64,000 nt of DNA from positions 62,001 to 126,000 of the forward strand of contig NZ_LQZT01000023.1 in assembly GCF_001703635.1 (NCBI RefSeq). The letters run 5' to 3'. Source of the DNA: Parahoeflea olei. GTDB lineage: Bacteria > Pseudomonadota > Alphaproteobacteria > Rhizobiales > Rhizobiaceae. Numbering within the stretch: position 1 is the first letter of the stretch; every line of letters begins with the position of its first letter. The position numbers were made by a program, and so were the translations under genes. This document shows, piece by piece, positions 9,938 through 18,274 of the stretch. Under the pieces are notes generated by a model that saw only the letters and a list, made by a program, of their open reading frames with translations, was not told where the DNA came from and made no database searches.

Positions 9938-9960
9938 CGGGGCGCCTCGGCGGCGCCCCG
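9938..9960 (-). terminator. Hairpin between allantoicase and NCS2 permease genes
   Basis: A perfect 9-bp stem (CGGGGCGCC/GGCGCCCCG) with a 5-nt loop lies in the 180-bp gap. No clear T-run follows on either strand, so it may be a Rho-aided terminator or an mRNA processing/stability hairpin. Confidence 0.45.
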
Positions 9961-10021
9961 TCCGATGGCATGGCCGGCTTCATTGCCGAAGCAAGAGCCG
10001 TGCCATGGTGCCCTCCGGGCG

Positions 10022-11032
10022 TCAGGCGAGGCGGCCGCTCAGCTTCAGCCGGCTGACGCCGCCATCGGGATAGATGTTGAGCCGCACATGCGTGACCGGG
10101 CCGAGGTCGGCCAAGGCCGCCGACAGGTCGTGGACATGGTCGGCCTGAAGCTTCTGCTGCGGCACGAGCTCCGGCCAGAACATTGCGGCGGTGATGATGG
10201 CATCGTCCGCCTCGGCGCCGAATTCGCTCATGTCGGCGGCCTGAATCGAGCAGCTTTCGGGGAAGTTGCCCTTGTAATAGGCAGTATCGACGATCGCCTG
10301 GTTGATCACGCCGCGCGCGCCGAGCGCGATCACGATCCATTCATTGCCGGGAACGCGGCGGCGGCTGGTTTCCCAGCCATCGCCCATGTTGACGCCGCGG
10401 CCGGGTGCGAGCAGCCGGTGATAGGCGCCGTAATGGGCGTCGGAGAAGCCGATGATGCGGCCGCCATTGAGCGAGGCCGAAAGCTCGATGTCGCCATCGC
10501 CGACCTTCGAGCGGTCGAGGAAGGGCTGGCCATAGACCTTGAGGCGCGCGACGCCGCCATCGGGAAAGATGTGAAGCCGCACATGGGTGAAGATCTCGCC
10601 GGAGAGGGACGCGAAATAGTGATGCGCGTTCGGCCCCAGCGGCGAGGTCGGGAGAACTTCGGTCCAGGCGGTGGTGTCGTCCGGGTCGCCCGCCACGTTG
10701 CAGGCCTCGATCCGGGCCGCGGGTGGGAAGTTGCCGGTGAAATGCGAGGTGTCGACGTCGAAGCCGTCGATGCGGCCTGCGGTGGCGAGCCGGATCACGG
10801 CGTAGTCATGGCCCATCACCCGTTTGCGCCGGCTTTCCCAGCCGTCCATCCACTTGCCGTGGTCGTCATACTTGTCGGCGATGAACACCGCCGGCTCGTC
10901 TGCCAGCATGCGCTCGAGCGGCGCGAAGAACTCGTCGGTGACGAACACGCCCTTGGCGCCGAGACCGGCGGAGGCGAGGTTGACGGATGTGCGGGCAAAG
11001 AGGGGAAGGGACGCCGACGCATGCTCACTCAT
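10022..11032 (-). CDS. alc: Allantoicase
   Basis: A 336-residue allantoicase, which hydrolyses allantoate to ureidoglycolate and urea in purine breakdown. It contains the two homologous beta-jelly-roll halves of the family; each ends with the same kind of element (IFTHVRLHIFPDGGVARLKVYG and VTHVRLNIYPDGGVSRLKL), and both have a [HY][FY]xGNFP motif (HFTGNFPP, YYKGNFPE). The ATG at 11030-11032 has AGGAG upstream; an in-frame start at 11086 would add 18 unrelated residues. It sits between a LysR regulator and an NCS2 permease on one strand, a purine-catabolism group. Confidence 0.95.
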   Translation of the reverse strand: MSEHASASLPLFARTSVNLASAGLGAKGVFVTDEFFAPLERMLADEPAVFIADKYDDHGKWMDGWESRRKRVMGHDYAVIRLATAGRIDGFDVDTSHFTGNFPPAARIEACNVAGDPDDTTAWTEVLPTSPLGPNAHHYFASLSGEIFTHVRLHIFPDGGVARLKVYGQPFLDRSKVGDGDIELSASLNGGRIIGFSDAHYGAYHRLLAPGRGVNMGDGWETSRRRVPGNEWIVIALGARGVINQAIVDTAYYKGNFPESCSIQAADMSEFGAEADDAIITAAMFWPELVPQQKLQADHVHDLSAALADLGPVTHVRLNIYPDGGVSRLKLSGRLA

Positions 11033-11113
11033 GATAAAACTCCTGCTATCAAGGACCCGGACGGGAGGAGCCGGGACACACCCCATTGTATCCCAAGAAA
11101 ATCGGTCGCGGTT

Positions 11114-12049
11114 TCAAATTTTTCCTGAAGATGTCGAAGCCGCCACCCGATCTATCTCCGCGCGCACGCCCTTGATTACGTGATCGACGAACAGCTTGAC
11201 CTTCGGGTCCTGCAGCCGTTTGTGTGGATAGAGGCAGGAGAAGGGCTGCGGCGTGGGCGGCGTCGCGGGCGCCACCTCGACGAGCGTCCCCGCGTCGAGA
11301 TGGGCGGCGACATCATAGCGGGTCTTGTTGACGATGCCGCAGCCGGCCAGCGCCCAGGCGGTCAGCACGTCGCCGTCGTCGCTTTCGAGCGAACCCTCGG
11401 GATGGAAGCCGCGGATCTCGCCGTCGACCGTGAGGTTCCAGTAGAACTCGGTGGCGCCGGGATAGCGCAGCAGCAGGCATTTGTGCCCGTCCGCGATGAT
11501 CGCCTCGCCGGTCTCGGGCAGGCCGTGCGCCGCGACATAGCCGGGCGAGGCCACCAGCACGCGCTCGAAGGCGTGGATCGCGCGCACCCGCATGTCGGAA
11601 TCGGCGAGCGGGCCGAGCACGAAGGCGGCGTCGAGCCCTTCCTGGGCGATGTCGACCTTCCGGTCCGACAGCCGCAAGCGGACATTGATGTCGGGATACT
11701 CGGCCTTGAAGGCCGGGATCAGCGGCGCCACCAGCTTCTTGCCGAGCGCCAGCGGCGCGGAGATGAACAGCGTGCCCTTGGGCTGGGCGGTAATTTCGGC
11801 GATCCCGCCCTCGACCTCGCGGATGGTGTCGAGGATCTTGATCGCCCCCTTGTAGAACAATTCGCCATGGGCGGTGGCGCGCAGGCTGCGGGTGGTGCGG
11901 TTGAACAGCCGGACGCCGAGGCTCTTTTCCAGATCCGAGATCCGGCTCGAGGACACCGCCGCCGAGACGCGCAGGTCGCGCGCGGCCGCCGACATGCTGC
12001 CGAGCTCGTAGACGCGCACGAATGTCTTGAGCATGTCCACATAGGCCAT
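11114..12049 (-). CDS. LysR-family transcriptional regulator
   Basis: A 311-residue LysR-type regulator: N-terminal winged helix-turn-helix (about residues 1-60, with GSMSAAARDLRVS and FNRTTRSL) and a C-terminal effector-binding domain. It lies 81 bp upstream of allantoicase on the same strand, unlike the common divergent layout, so control of the purine genes is plausible but not shown. The effector cannot be inferred. Confidence 0.9.
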   Translation of the reverse strand: MAYVDMLKTFVRVYELGSMSAAARDLRVSAAVSSSRISDLEKSLGVRLFNRTTRSLRATAHGELFYKGAIKILDTIREVEGGIAEITAQPKGTLFISAPLALGKKLVAPLIPAFKAEYPDINVRLRLSDRKVDIAQEGLDAAFVLGPLADSDMRVRAIHAFERVLVASPGYVAAHGLPETGEAIIADGHKCLLLRYPGATEFYWNLTVDGEIRGFHPEGSLESDDGDVLTAWALAGCGIVNKTRYDVAAHLDAGTLVEVAPATPPTPQPFSCLYPHKRLQDPKVKLFVDHVIKGVRAEIDRVAASTSSGKI

Positions 12050-12170
12050 GGTCCGTTCCCCCGGTTAGCCGATGGGAGGCACTTGAACGCGGCCGGGGCG
12101 GATTGTCCAGATAAAACGGAAAGCGGCTCCGATTGACTGGCCGTGCGCGATAATCGCGCCCCGGCCCGGC

Positions 12171-12650
12171 TCAACCGTGCCGCTTGAGCCGCACCAGCGC
12201 CAGGTCCAGCGCCGAGAGAAACCGCGAGCGGTCCTGGCGGGAGAACGGCGCCGGCCCGCCGATCTGGGCGCCGCCGGCGCGAAGATCGGCCATGATCGCC
12301 CGCGTCGCCACCGCCATGCCGATCGAATCGGGCGTGAACGGCTTGCCGGTATGGCTCATCACCGCCGCGGCGCCCGCCTTGATGCAGCGCTCGGCCAGCA
12401 GGATGTCGGCGGTCACCACCACCGCGCGCGCCGTCACATGCTCGACGATGCGGTCGTCGGCGGCGTCGAAATTGCCCGGCACGATCTCGCGTTCGACCAG
12501 CGGATCGGCCTCGATGCGGAAGAAGCTGTTGGAGACGAAGGTCACGCGCACGCCATGGCGCAGCGCCACCTTCACGCATTCTTCCCGCACCGGGCAGGCG
12601 TCGGCATCGACCAGAAGGCGAATGGGCGGGGTGTCGTCGGAAGGCTCCAT
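12171..12650 (-). CDS. YaiI/YqxD family (DUF188) protein
   Basis: A 159-residue protein of the conserved YaiI/YqxD family, resembling PIN-like or NYN-like nuclease folds. Visible conserved stretches are LLVDADACPV, the Ser-Asn turn VSNSF, ADDRIVEHV, VVTADILLAERC and the closing GGPAPFSRQDRSRF. The Asp-rich N-terminus and TADI are the presumed metal site by analogy with PIN folds. No experimentally defined role is known to me. It follows ornithine cyclodeaminase by 60 bp on the same strand, perhaps by read-through. Confidence 0.88.
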   Translation of the reverse strand: MEPSDDTPPIRLLVDADACPVREECVKVALRHGVRVTFVSNSFFRIEADPLVEREIVPGNFDAADDRIVEHVTARAVVVTADILLAERCIKAGAAAVMSHTGKPFTPDSIGMAVATRAIMADLRAGGAQIGGPAPFSRQDRSRFLSALDLALVRLKRHG

Positions 12651-12709
12651 GCCGGCTCTCTACCTGCTGTCGGCCGCTTCGCCAAGCCCGGTGCTCCGCC
12701 CGGGCCGGA

Positions 12710-13762
12710 TTAAGCCGCTTCGCGCGCCCGCGTGAGCATGCCGAACAGGTCGCGCGGGTCGTCGGGATCGGCGATCATGTCGAGCTGGTCGTAGAGCCCG
12801 GTGGCGAGCGCCTTCTCGTGCACGTATTTGAGTGCGGCGAAATCCTCGATGGCAAAGCCGACGCCGTCGAACAGCGTGATCTGCGCGGCCGAAGTGCGGC
12901 CCTTGGCCTCACCCGAGATCACCTGCCACAGCTCGGTGACCGGATGGTCGGAGGGCAGCTGCTGGATCTCGCCCTCGATCCGCGTCTGCGGCGGATATTC
13001 GACGAAGATCTCGGAGCGGAGCAGGATGTCGCGGTGCAGCTCGGTCTTGCCCGGGCAGTCGCCGCCAATCGCGTTGATGTGGATGCCGTCGCCGACCATG
13101 TTGTCGGTCAGGATCGTGGCATACTGCTTGTCGGCGGTGCAGGTGGTGACGATCTTGGCGCCCTCCATCGCCTCCTGCGAGGAGCGGCAGGCGGTGCCCC
13201 TGAGCCCGGAGGCCGCAAGGTTGCGTGCGCATTTGGCGGTTGCCGCCGCATCGATGTCGTAAAGCCGCACCTCCTCGATGCCGCAGACCGCCTTGAACGC
13301 CAGCGCCTGGAACTCCGACTGCGCGCCGTTGCCGATCAGCGCCATCACCTTGGCGTCTTTCGGCGCGAGGTGTCGCGCGGCCATGGCCGAGGTGGCGGCG
13401 GTGCGCAGCGCCGTCAGCATGGTCATTTCCGACAGCAGCACCGGATAGCCCGAGGCGACCTTGGCGAGCAGGCCGAAGGCGGTGACCGTCTGCAGGCCCT
13501 GGCGGGTGTTGGTGGGGTGGCCGTTGACATATTTGAAGCCGTAGAGCTCGCCGTCCGAGGTCGGCATCAGCTCGATCACGCCGTTTTCGGAATCGATCCC
13601 GAACCGGGGCGTCTTGTCGAACAGGTTCCAGCGCACGAAGTCACGCTCGATCGCGTCGGCGAGCTCGCGCAGCATGGTCTCGATGCCCACGGAATGGACC
13701 AGCCGCATCATGTTCTCGACGCTGATATAGGGAACGAAGGCGAGGGGTGAGGGGGGTGTCAT
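12710..13762 (-). CDS. ocd: Ornithine cyclodeaminase
   Basis: A 350-residue NAD-dependent enzyme of the ornithine cyclodeaminase/mu-crystallin family, converting ornithine to proline and ammonia. The Rossmann motif appears as ALIGNGAQSEFQALAF, followed by YDIDAAATAKCARN, and the family signature HINAIGGDCPGKTELH. AGGAG lies just upstream of the ATG. It is 39 bp downstream of arginase on the same strand: together arginine goes to ornithine plus urea and then to proline, the route known from Agrobacterium and rhizobia. A divergent Lrp-type regulator stands upstream. Confidence 0.94.
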   Translation of the reverse strand: MTPPSPLAFVPYISVENMMRLVHSVGIETMLRELADAIERDFVRWNLFDKTPRFGIDSENGVIELMPTSDGELYGFKYVNGHPTNTRQGLQTVTAFGLLAKVASGYPVLLSEMTMLTALRTAATSAMAARHLAPKDAKVMALIGNGAQSEFQALAFKAVCGIEEVRLYDIDAAATAKCARNLAASGLRGTACRSSQEAMEGAKIVTTCTADKQYATILTDNMVGDGIHINAIGGDCPGKTELHRDILLRSEIFVEYPPQTRIEGEIQQLPSDHPVTELWQVISGEAKGRTSAAQITLFDGVGFAIEDFAALKYVHEKALATGLYDQLDMIADPDDPRDLFGMLTRAREAA

Positions 13763-13801
13763 GAAAGTCTCCTGCTGAAAAACATCAAGGGGAAGTCCGG
13801 G

Positions 13802-14725
13802 TCAGAGGCTGCGGGTCACGCGGTCGAACACCTTGCGGCCCATCAGGCTCGCGGTGAGATCGACCACCAGCCGCGCGGTGCGGCCGCGTTCGTCGAGAAA
13901 CGGGTTGAGCTCCACCAGGTCGAGCGAACTGACGAGGCCGGATTCGTGCAGCATTTCCATCACCAGATGGGCTTCGCGGAAGGTGGCGCCGCCCGGCACG
14001 GTGGTGCCGACCGCCGGCGCGATCGAGGGGTCGAGAAAATCGACGTCGAAGGACACGTGCAGCAGCCCGTTTTCGGCGCGCACGCGGTCGAGAAAGGCCT
14101 TGAGCGGCGCGACGAAGCCGCGCTCATCGAGTTCGCGCATATCGACCGGAACGAGGCCGTGCTCGCCCATCGCCGCGCGTTCGTCCGGATCGACCGAGCG
14201 GATGCCGAACAGGCAGATCCGCTCCGCCGGCACCGGGCAATCGAAGGGCGGGAACGCCTCGAAGCCGCCGAGCCCTGCGACATAGGCGACCGGCGTGCCG
14301 TGCAGGTTGCCCGAGCGCGTGCTTGCGAGCGTGTGGAAATCGCTGTGGGCGTCGAGCCAGAGCAGGAACAGCGGCCGGTTCTGTGCGGCAGCGTGGGCCG
14401 CCACGCCCGCGACCGTTCCGAGCGACAGGCTGTGGTCGCCGCCCAGAAACACCGGAAACCCCTCGGCCATCGCCGCGCGGGCGGCCTCGGCAAGCGCATT
14501 CTGCCAGGCCACCGTTTCGCCGAGCGAATGCACCGCGGGGTTGTCGCAGCCGAGCGGAGCGGCGGGCCGGGGTGTCACGTCGCCCCGGTCGCTGACCCGG
14601 CAGCCGAGCTCTTCGAGCGTGGCAGCGAGGCCCGCCACCCGGTAGGACGCCGGCCCCATCAGGCAGCCGGGATTGGACTGGCCGCTGTCGACGGGCGCGC
14701 CGACAAGGATGCAATGCTGGTTCAT
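13802..14725 (-). CDS. rocF: Arginase
   Basis: A 307-residue manganese arginase that splits arginine into ornithine and urea. Metal-ligand motifs are [17 protein letters not shown] and [17 protein letters not shown], in the normal order. The ATG at 14723-14725 has GAGGGG upstream and starts [13 protein letters not shown], the typical family N-terminus; an in-frame start at 14746 adds seven residues. It heads an operon with ornithine cyclodeaminase, and its promoter region, shared with the divergent Lrp gene, contains a perfect palindrome at 14825-14841. Confidence 0.95.
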   Translation of the reverse strand: MNQHCILVGAPVDSGQSNPGCLMGPASYRVAGLAATLEELGCRVSDRGDVTPRPAAPLGCDNPAVHSLGETVAWQNALAEAARAAMAEGFPVFLGGDHSLSLGTVAGVAAHAAAQNRPLFLLWLDAHSDFHTLASTRSGNLHGTPVAYVAGLGGFEAFPPFDCPVPAERICLFGIRSVDPDERAAMGEHGLVPVDMRELDERGFVAPLKAFLDRVRAENGLLHVSFDVDFLDPSIAPAVGTTVPGGATFREAHLVMEMLHESGLVSSLDLVELNPFLDERGRTARLVVDLTASLMGRKVFDRVTRSL

Positions 14726-14824
14726 GGTTTCCCCTCTTTGGCTCATCCGTCGCAGAGCGGACTGGCGGTTTGAAGGGGGAATATTGCCGGTTTGCGCGCC
14801 GAAACGGCCCCTGCGTCAGCCCGG

Positions 14825-14841
14825 TTTGCCAATTTGGCAAA
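14825..14841. promoter_or_regulatory. Palindromic operator candidate between arginase and Lrp genes
   Basis: TTTGCCAA-T-TTGGCAAA is a perfect 8-bp inverted repeat with a 1-nt spacer, placed in the 236-bp divergent intergenic region. A 17-bp symmetric site here is what a dimeric Lrp/AsnC regulator would use to control both directions. The binding protein is inferred from position only. Confidence 0.55.
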
Positions 14842-14961
14842 GGGTTCGCGGCCGAAAACCCGTGGCGGGTGAATTCTCCGTCCCGATTTGGCGCTTTGAA
14901 ATCCGATCCGGCTCAAATATGATCAAATCGAAAACCTTGCTTCCCAGATCGAAAGCAATCC

Positions 14962-15405
14962 ATGTCAAATCTGGATGACGTCGACAGCCGGCTCATCGCC
15001 GAACTCAGGCGCGACGGCCGGGCCTCCATTTCCGATCTCGCCGCCAAGCTGAAGCTCGCCCGCGCGACCGTGCGCGGCCGCATCGAACGGCTGATCGCGA
15101 GCGGCGAGATCGCCGGCTTCACCGTGCTCACGCGCGCCGACGTGACGGCGGCGCCGGTGCGCGGCCTCACGCTGATCGGCATCGAGGGCCGGGGCACCGA
15201 GCGCATCATGGCGCAGCTGCAGGGCATGCCGGCGGTGCAGGCGGTGCATTCGACCAACGGCCGCTGGGACCTGATCGTCGAGGTGGCCGCCGAGACGCTG
15301 CAGGAGCTTGACGACACGCTGGTGCGCATCCGCCGCATCGAGGGCATCACCTCAAGCGAGACCAACCTGCTGTTGTCGACGCGGCGGCCGCTCAAGCGAC
15401 CCTGA
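14962..15405 (+). CDS. Lrp/AsnC-family transcriptional regulator
   Basis: A 147-residue regulator with an N-terminal helix-turn-helix (LDDVDSRLIAELRRDGRASI, then LKLARATVRGRIERL) and a C-terminal RAM ligand-binding domain (VQAVHSTNGRWDLIVEV, VRRIRRIEGI-like). Lrp-type proteins are commonly transcribed divergently from their targets; here that is arginase-ocd, so it is probably the arginine- or ornithine-responsive activator of that operon. That assignment is inference from gene order. Confidence 0.92.
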   Translation: MSNLDDVDSRLIAELRRDGRASISDLAAKLKLARATVRGRIERLIASGEIAGFTVLTRADVTAAPVRGLTLIGIEGRGTERIMAQLQGMPAVQAVHSTNGRWDLIVEVAAETLQELDDTLVRIRRIEGITSSETNLLLSTRRPLKRP

Positions 15406-15449
15406 CCGCTCGTCCGGTCCGTGCGGCGGTTCGATGCCGTCCAAAGGGT

Positions 15450-15475
15450 GGAACCCTTGTCCGGGGTGGGGCGTT
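15450..15475 (+). promoter_or_regulatory. EcfG-type general-stress promoter
   Basis: GGAAC (15450-15454), a 17-bp spacer and CGTT (15472-15475) exactly match the alphaproteobacterial EcfG/RpoE2/SigT consensus. The -10 element is about 90 bp upstream of the small gene at 15566 and points toward it. Confidence 0.72.
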
Positions 15476-15565
15476 GAGGGGGAGACATTCCAGCGGACGG
15501 GAGAGGGCCTGCGCAAGGCGCGCAGACTGCACCGACCGCCCGCAAACGCGAAGAGGACGAAGGCC

Positions 15566-15814
15566 ATGGACACCCAGGACATCACCCGCGATATCGCCGG
15601 CATCGTTGACGATCCGGCGCTTTCGAAATCCCAAAAGATCGACAAGCTCGAATCGATGCGCGAGAACGCCCGCGCCGAGATGCGCGCCGCCAGCGAAAGC
15701 GCCATGGTCGACGACAACCGGATCGGCGACGAACTCAAGCATCTCGACGAGGCACTCGACCGGCTCGGCTCCGAGAAACGTTCGATCGAGGACGGTGGCG
15801 GCGCGACGCTTTGA
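15566..15814 (+). CDS. Small acidic helical protein of unknown function
   Basis: An 82-residue protein, start ATG at 15566 preceded by GAAGAGGACGAAGG. It is charged and predicted mostly helical (DPALSKSQKIDKLESMRENA, then ELKHLDEALDRL), with no signal peptide or membrane segment. I do not recognise a named family. A perfect GGAAC-N17-CGTT promoter upstream places it in the general stress regulon by inference. The protein's periodic Leu/Ile and Lys/Glu suggest a coiled-coil or a partner-binding helix pair. Confidence 0.72.
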   Translation: MDTQDITRDIAGIVDDPALSKSQKIDKLESMRENARAEMRAASESAMVDDNRIGDELKHLDEALDRLGSEKRSIEDGGGATL

Positions 15815-15826
15815 GGCGTGCCAAGT

Positions 15827-15848
15827 CCGCTGCGCCCTCGGGCAGCGG
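15827..15848. terminator. Hairpin between convergent genes
   Basis: CCGCTGC (15827-15833) pairs with GCAGCGG (15842-15848) in the 54-bp gap between the small gene and the convergent five-gene operon. There is no T-run; a bidirectional terminator is plausible. Confidence 0.4.
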
Positions 15849-15868
15849 AAATCTCGGCAGAGACGGTG

Positions 15869-16558
15869 TCAGTCGCGCACGGTAATCGTGTCGATGCGGC
15901 CGTTGATCTGCGCCCCGAGCGGCAATCCGCGCGCCAGGAACGGCTCGTAGCCCCGCTCGGCCATCACCGCGATCGTCCGCTCGATGTCGTAGGCGACGCG
16001 GTGCAGCGTGACGTCGCCCTTGTGCCAGATCGCATAGGCCGCGCGCGGATCGCCGTCGCGCGGCTGCCCCACCGAGCCCGGATTGCAGAACAGTTTTTCG
16101 CCGAAGCGATGGGCGCACTGCACATGGGTGTGGCCCACGAACAGCACGTTCACGCCGTCGGGGAAGATCTGCGCGTCTATCTCCCGCACATACTGGTCGA
16201 GCGGGTCGTCCGGCCCGCCATGCACCAGCAGCACGTCGCCATCGCGAATGAACGGCCGGGCGCATGAAAGCCAGGCGACGCTCTCGGGCGACAGCCGTGT
16301 GCGATGGTCGTCGATGACCGAGGCCACCACTTTCGAGCGCTCGCAGTTCCGTCCGGTGGTGATGTAGCTGTCGTGGTTGCCGAGAATGCAGGGAATATCC
16401 GCCGCCATAAGCAGCCGGCAGCACTCCTCGGGCTCGGCATGGTAGCCGACCACGTCGCCCAGGCAGATGAACCGCTCGCAGCCGCGCGCCCGCGCATCCG
16501 CGAGCACGGCTTCGAGCGCGGCGAGATTGGCATGAATGTCAGACAGGATCGCCAGCAT
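15869..16558 (-). CDS. Calcineurin-like metallophosphoesterase
   Basis: A 229-residue phosphoesterase with all metal-ligand motifs in order: SDIHAN at the N-terminus, GDVVGY, GNHDSY, LVHGG and VGHTHVQ. These bind two metals and hydrolyse a phosphomonoester, phosphodiester or nucleotide. The start is taken as ATG 16556-16558; ATG 16565-16567 is an alternative. Either overlaps the ATP-grasp gene by 20-29 bp, so it is the last gene of the operon 20262-15869. The operon context suggests a small-molecule or sugar phosphate substrate. Confidence 0.86.
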   Translation of the reverse strand: MLAILSDIHANLAALEAVLADARARGCERFICLGDVVGYHAEPEECCRLLMAADIPCILGNHDSYITTGRNCERSKVVASVIDDHRTRLSPESVAWLSCARPFIRDGDVLLVHGGPDDPLDQYVREIDAQIFPDGVNVLFVGHTHVQCAHRFGEKLFCNPGSVGQPRDGDPRAAYAIWHKGDVTLHRVAYDIERTIAVMAERGYEPFLARGLPLGAQINGRIDTITVRD

Positions 16559-17534
16559 GGCAGACATGGTCCTCGTTGTAGCGCAGCGCGGTGCCGTAGC
16601 GGATCTTCGGCTCGGCCGGGCGCCGGCCTTCGAGCAGGTCGTCGATGCACATCTCGGCCTCGAAGAAGCCGAAGGCCGCGCGCAGCGAACAGCTGCTCGA
16701 AAAGCGCGGATTGATCTCAAGCAGATAGGGCGTCTCGCCATCCATCCGGAACTGCAGGTTGGTCGGCCCCTTCGGCCGGAAATGACGCATGATCCGGTCG
16801 GTGAGTTCGGAAATCGCGGGATGGTCCACGACCTCCGCCGCGCCGGTATGGCCCGCGCGCGCCAGTGTCCGGCGCATGATGATAGGACCCAGATAGTCGC
16901 CGTCGCCCAAGCCATAGGCGCCGACGGTGTATTCCGCGGAGTCGGGGCCGACGATCGCCTGGATCAGCCAGTCCTCGCCGTTTCGGTCGGTCCAGTAGTC
17001 GAAATCCCGCGCGGTTTCGAGCCGGACGATGCCGGCCGAGGCTTCGCCGCGCCGCGGCTTCATGAGAAGCGGCCCGGGTCCGAGGACCGCAATGGCTTCC
17101 TCCCAGCTTTGCGGCCGGGCAGTGGGAATGACCGGGAAGCCCGCAGCTTCGTAAGCCGTGTAGAAATCGAGCTTGTCGGCGCAGAGCGCGATCAGCTCCG
17201 ACCGGTTGAGCGCCACCGCCACACCGAGATCGGCGAAGACGGCGCGGTTGCGGTCGAAGAACAGCATGTCGATGCTGATGCCCGGCAGGATCAGGTCGAT
17301 GCCCTCGCGCTTCACCAGATCGCGCCAGAAATCGAGATAGGCCTCTGTGTCTTCTCCAGCCTGGGGCTTTTCGGCCACGCCGTCGCAGAAGGTGCGCGCA
17401 AACGGCGTGATGCGCCGGTCGATACCGATGATGCGGGCGCGGCCGCCGGGGGCGAGCGAGCGGGCGATGCCCTGGCCGATCAGCGCCCCGACCCCGGTGA
17501 CGGCAACCGTGTAGCGGCCCGAAGGGTCACGCAT
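16539..17534 (-). CDS. ATP-grasp ligase (carbamoyl-phosphate-synthase-like)
   Basis: A 331-residue stand-alone ATP-grasp protein. An N-terminal Rossmann-like part begins VAVTGVGALIGQGIARSL; the ATP-grasp core shows PLLMKPRRGEASAGI (phosphate-loop lysine), WLIQAIV, and the metal-binding LEINPRFSSS. Such enzymes join a carboxylate to an amine via an acylphosphate. It overlaps the upstream methyltransferase by 8 bp and the downstream phosphoesterase. Partner genes imply a peptide- or amide-bond step in modifying a glycan or small metabolite; the substrates are unknown. Confidence 0.85.
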   Translation of the reverse strand: MRDPSGRYTVAVTGVGALIGQGIARSLAPGGRARIIGIDRRITPFARTFCDGVAEKPQAGEDTEAYLDFWRDLVKREGIDLILPGISIDMLFFDRNRAVFADLGVAVALNRSELIALCADKLDFYTAYEAAGFPVIPTARPQSWEEAIAVLGPGPLLMKPRRGEASAGIVRLETARDFDYWTDRNGEDWLIQAIVGPDSAEYTVGAYGLGDGDYLGPIIMRRTLARAGHTGAAEVVDHPAISELTDRIMRHFRPKGPTNLQFRMDGETPYLLEINPRFSSSCSLRAAFGFFEAEMCIDDLLEGRRPAEPKIRYGTALRYNEDHVCHAGDPV

Positions 17535-18252
17535 CGGCGACCTCGAGTTCGAACAAGAGCGCCACGCACAGATCCGGGAAATCGACGCCGACCTTCAGCA
17601 TCGCCTGCAGGTTTGCCTCCATGTCGTCAAGCGTCTTGAGCACGGCAAGCGGCAGCGGCTTGAGGTAGATCCCTTCCTCGAGCGTCGAGCGGTAGCCCGT
17701 GGCCTCGATATCGGCGCGCAGCGTGTCGCGGCAGTAGTTGCGCTTGTGGCCGAGCTCGTGGTCGGTGGCATTGAGATCGTAGATGTCGTCGATCATGCCC
17801 ATTTCCAGCCCGTAGCGCCGGTTGAGCGACTTGGCATTGGGGACCGCGACATAGAGCTTGCCGCCCGGCGCGAGGAAATCCCGGTAACGCGAAAGGATCA
17901 GGCGCGGATCGTCGACATGCTCGAGCACGAAGCCCATCACGATCACGTCGAAGCGCCGCTCCGGCGTGTAGGTCTCGAAATAGCCTTCGGCCAGCCGGCC
18001 GCGATACCAGGGATTGTTCGCCTTGAAATGCGCGATCACGCGCGGCGAGCCCTCGACCACCTCGTGATGGTCGGTCATCGCCGCGAAATAGGGCACCGTG
18101 TAGCCGTGCCCAAGGCCGAGCTCCAGCAGCGAACCGACATGGCCGATGCGGGCCTCGATCCGCTTCGGGTACCAGTTCATCATCAGGTCGTTCTCGATCT
18201 CGACGGTTTTGTCGGCGAGATATTTGCCGGATACGGCGTCCAGGTCTTCCAT
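17527..18252 (-). CDS. Class I SAM-dependent methyltransferase
   Basis: A 241-residue methyltransferase: motif I LLELGLGHGYTV, the acidic strand-2 end VVEGSP, the post-motif FVLEHVDDPRLIL and GGKLYVAVPN. The ATG at 18250-18252 has a perfect GGAGGA at good spacing; an upstream in-frame start at 18282 would overlap the previous gene. Methylation target unknown. Third gene of the PhyH-led operon. Confidence 0.86.
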   Translation of the reverse strand: MEDLDAVSGKYLADKTVEIENDLMMNWYPKRIEARIGHVGSLLELGLGHGYTVPYFAAMTDHHEVVEGSPRVIAHFKANNPWYRGRLAEGYFETYTPERRFDVIVMGFVLEHVDDPRLILSRYRDFLAPGGKLYVAVPNAKSLNRRYGLEMGMIDDIYDLNATDHELGHKRNYCRDTLRADIEATGYRSTLEEGIYLKPLPLAVLKTLDDMEANLQAMLKVGVDFPDLCVALLFELEVADA

Positions 18253-18274
18253 GGGCAGTCCTCCGGGTCGGGGT

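Noticed and set aside
8585..11128. An 847-codon plus-strand frame across the permease and allantoicase genes
   Set aside because: It is a shadow frame of two well-recognised minus-strand genes; no motif is seen.
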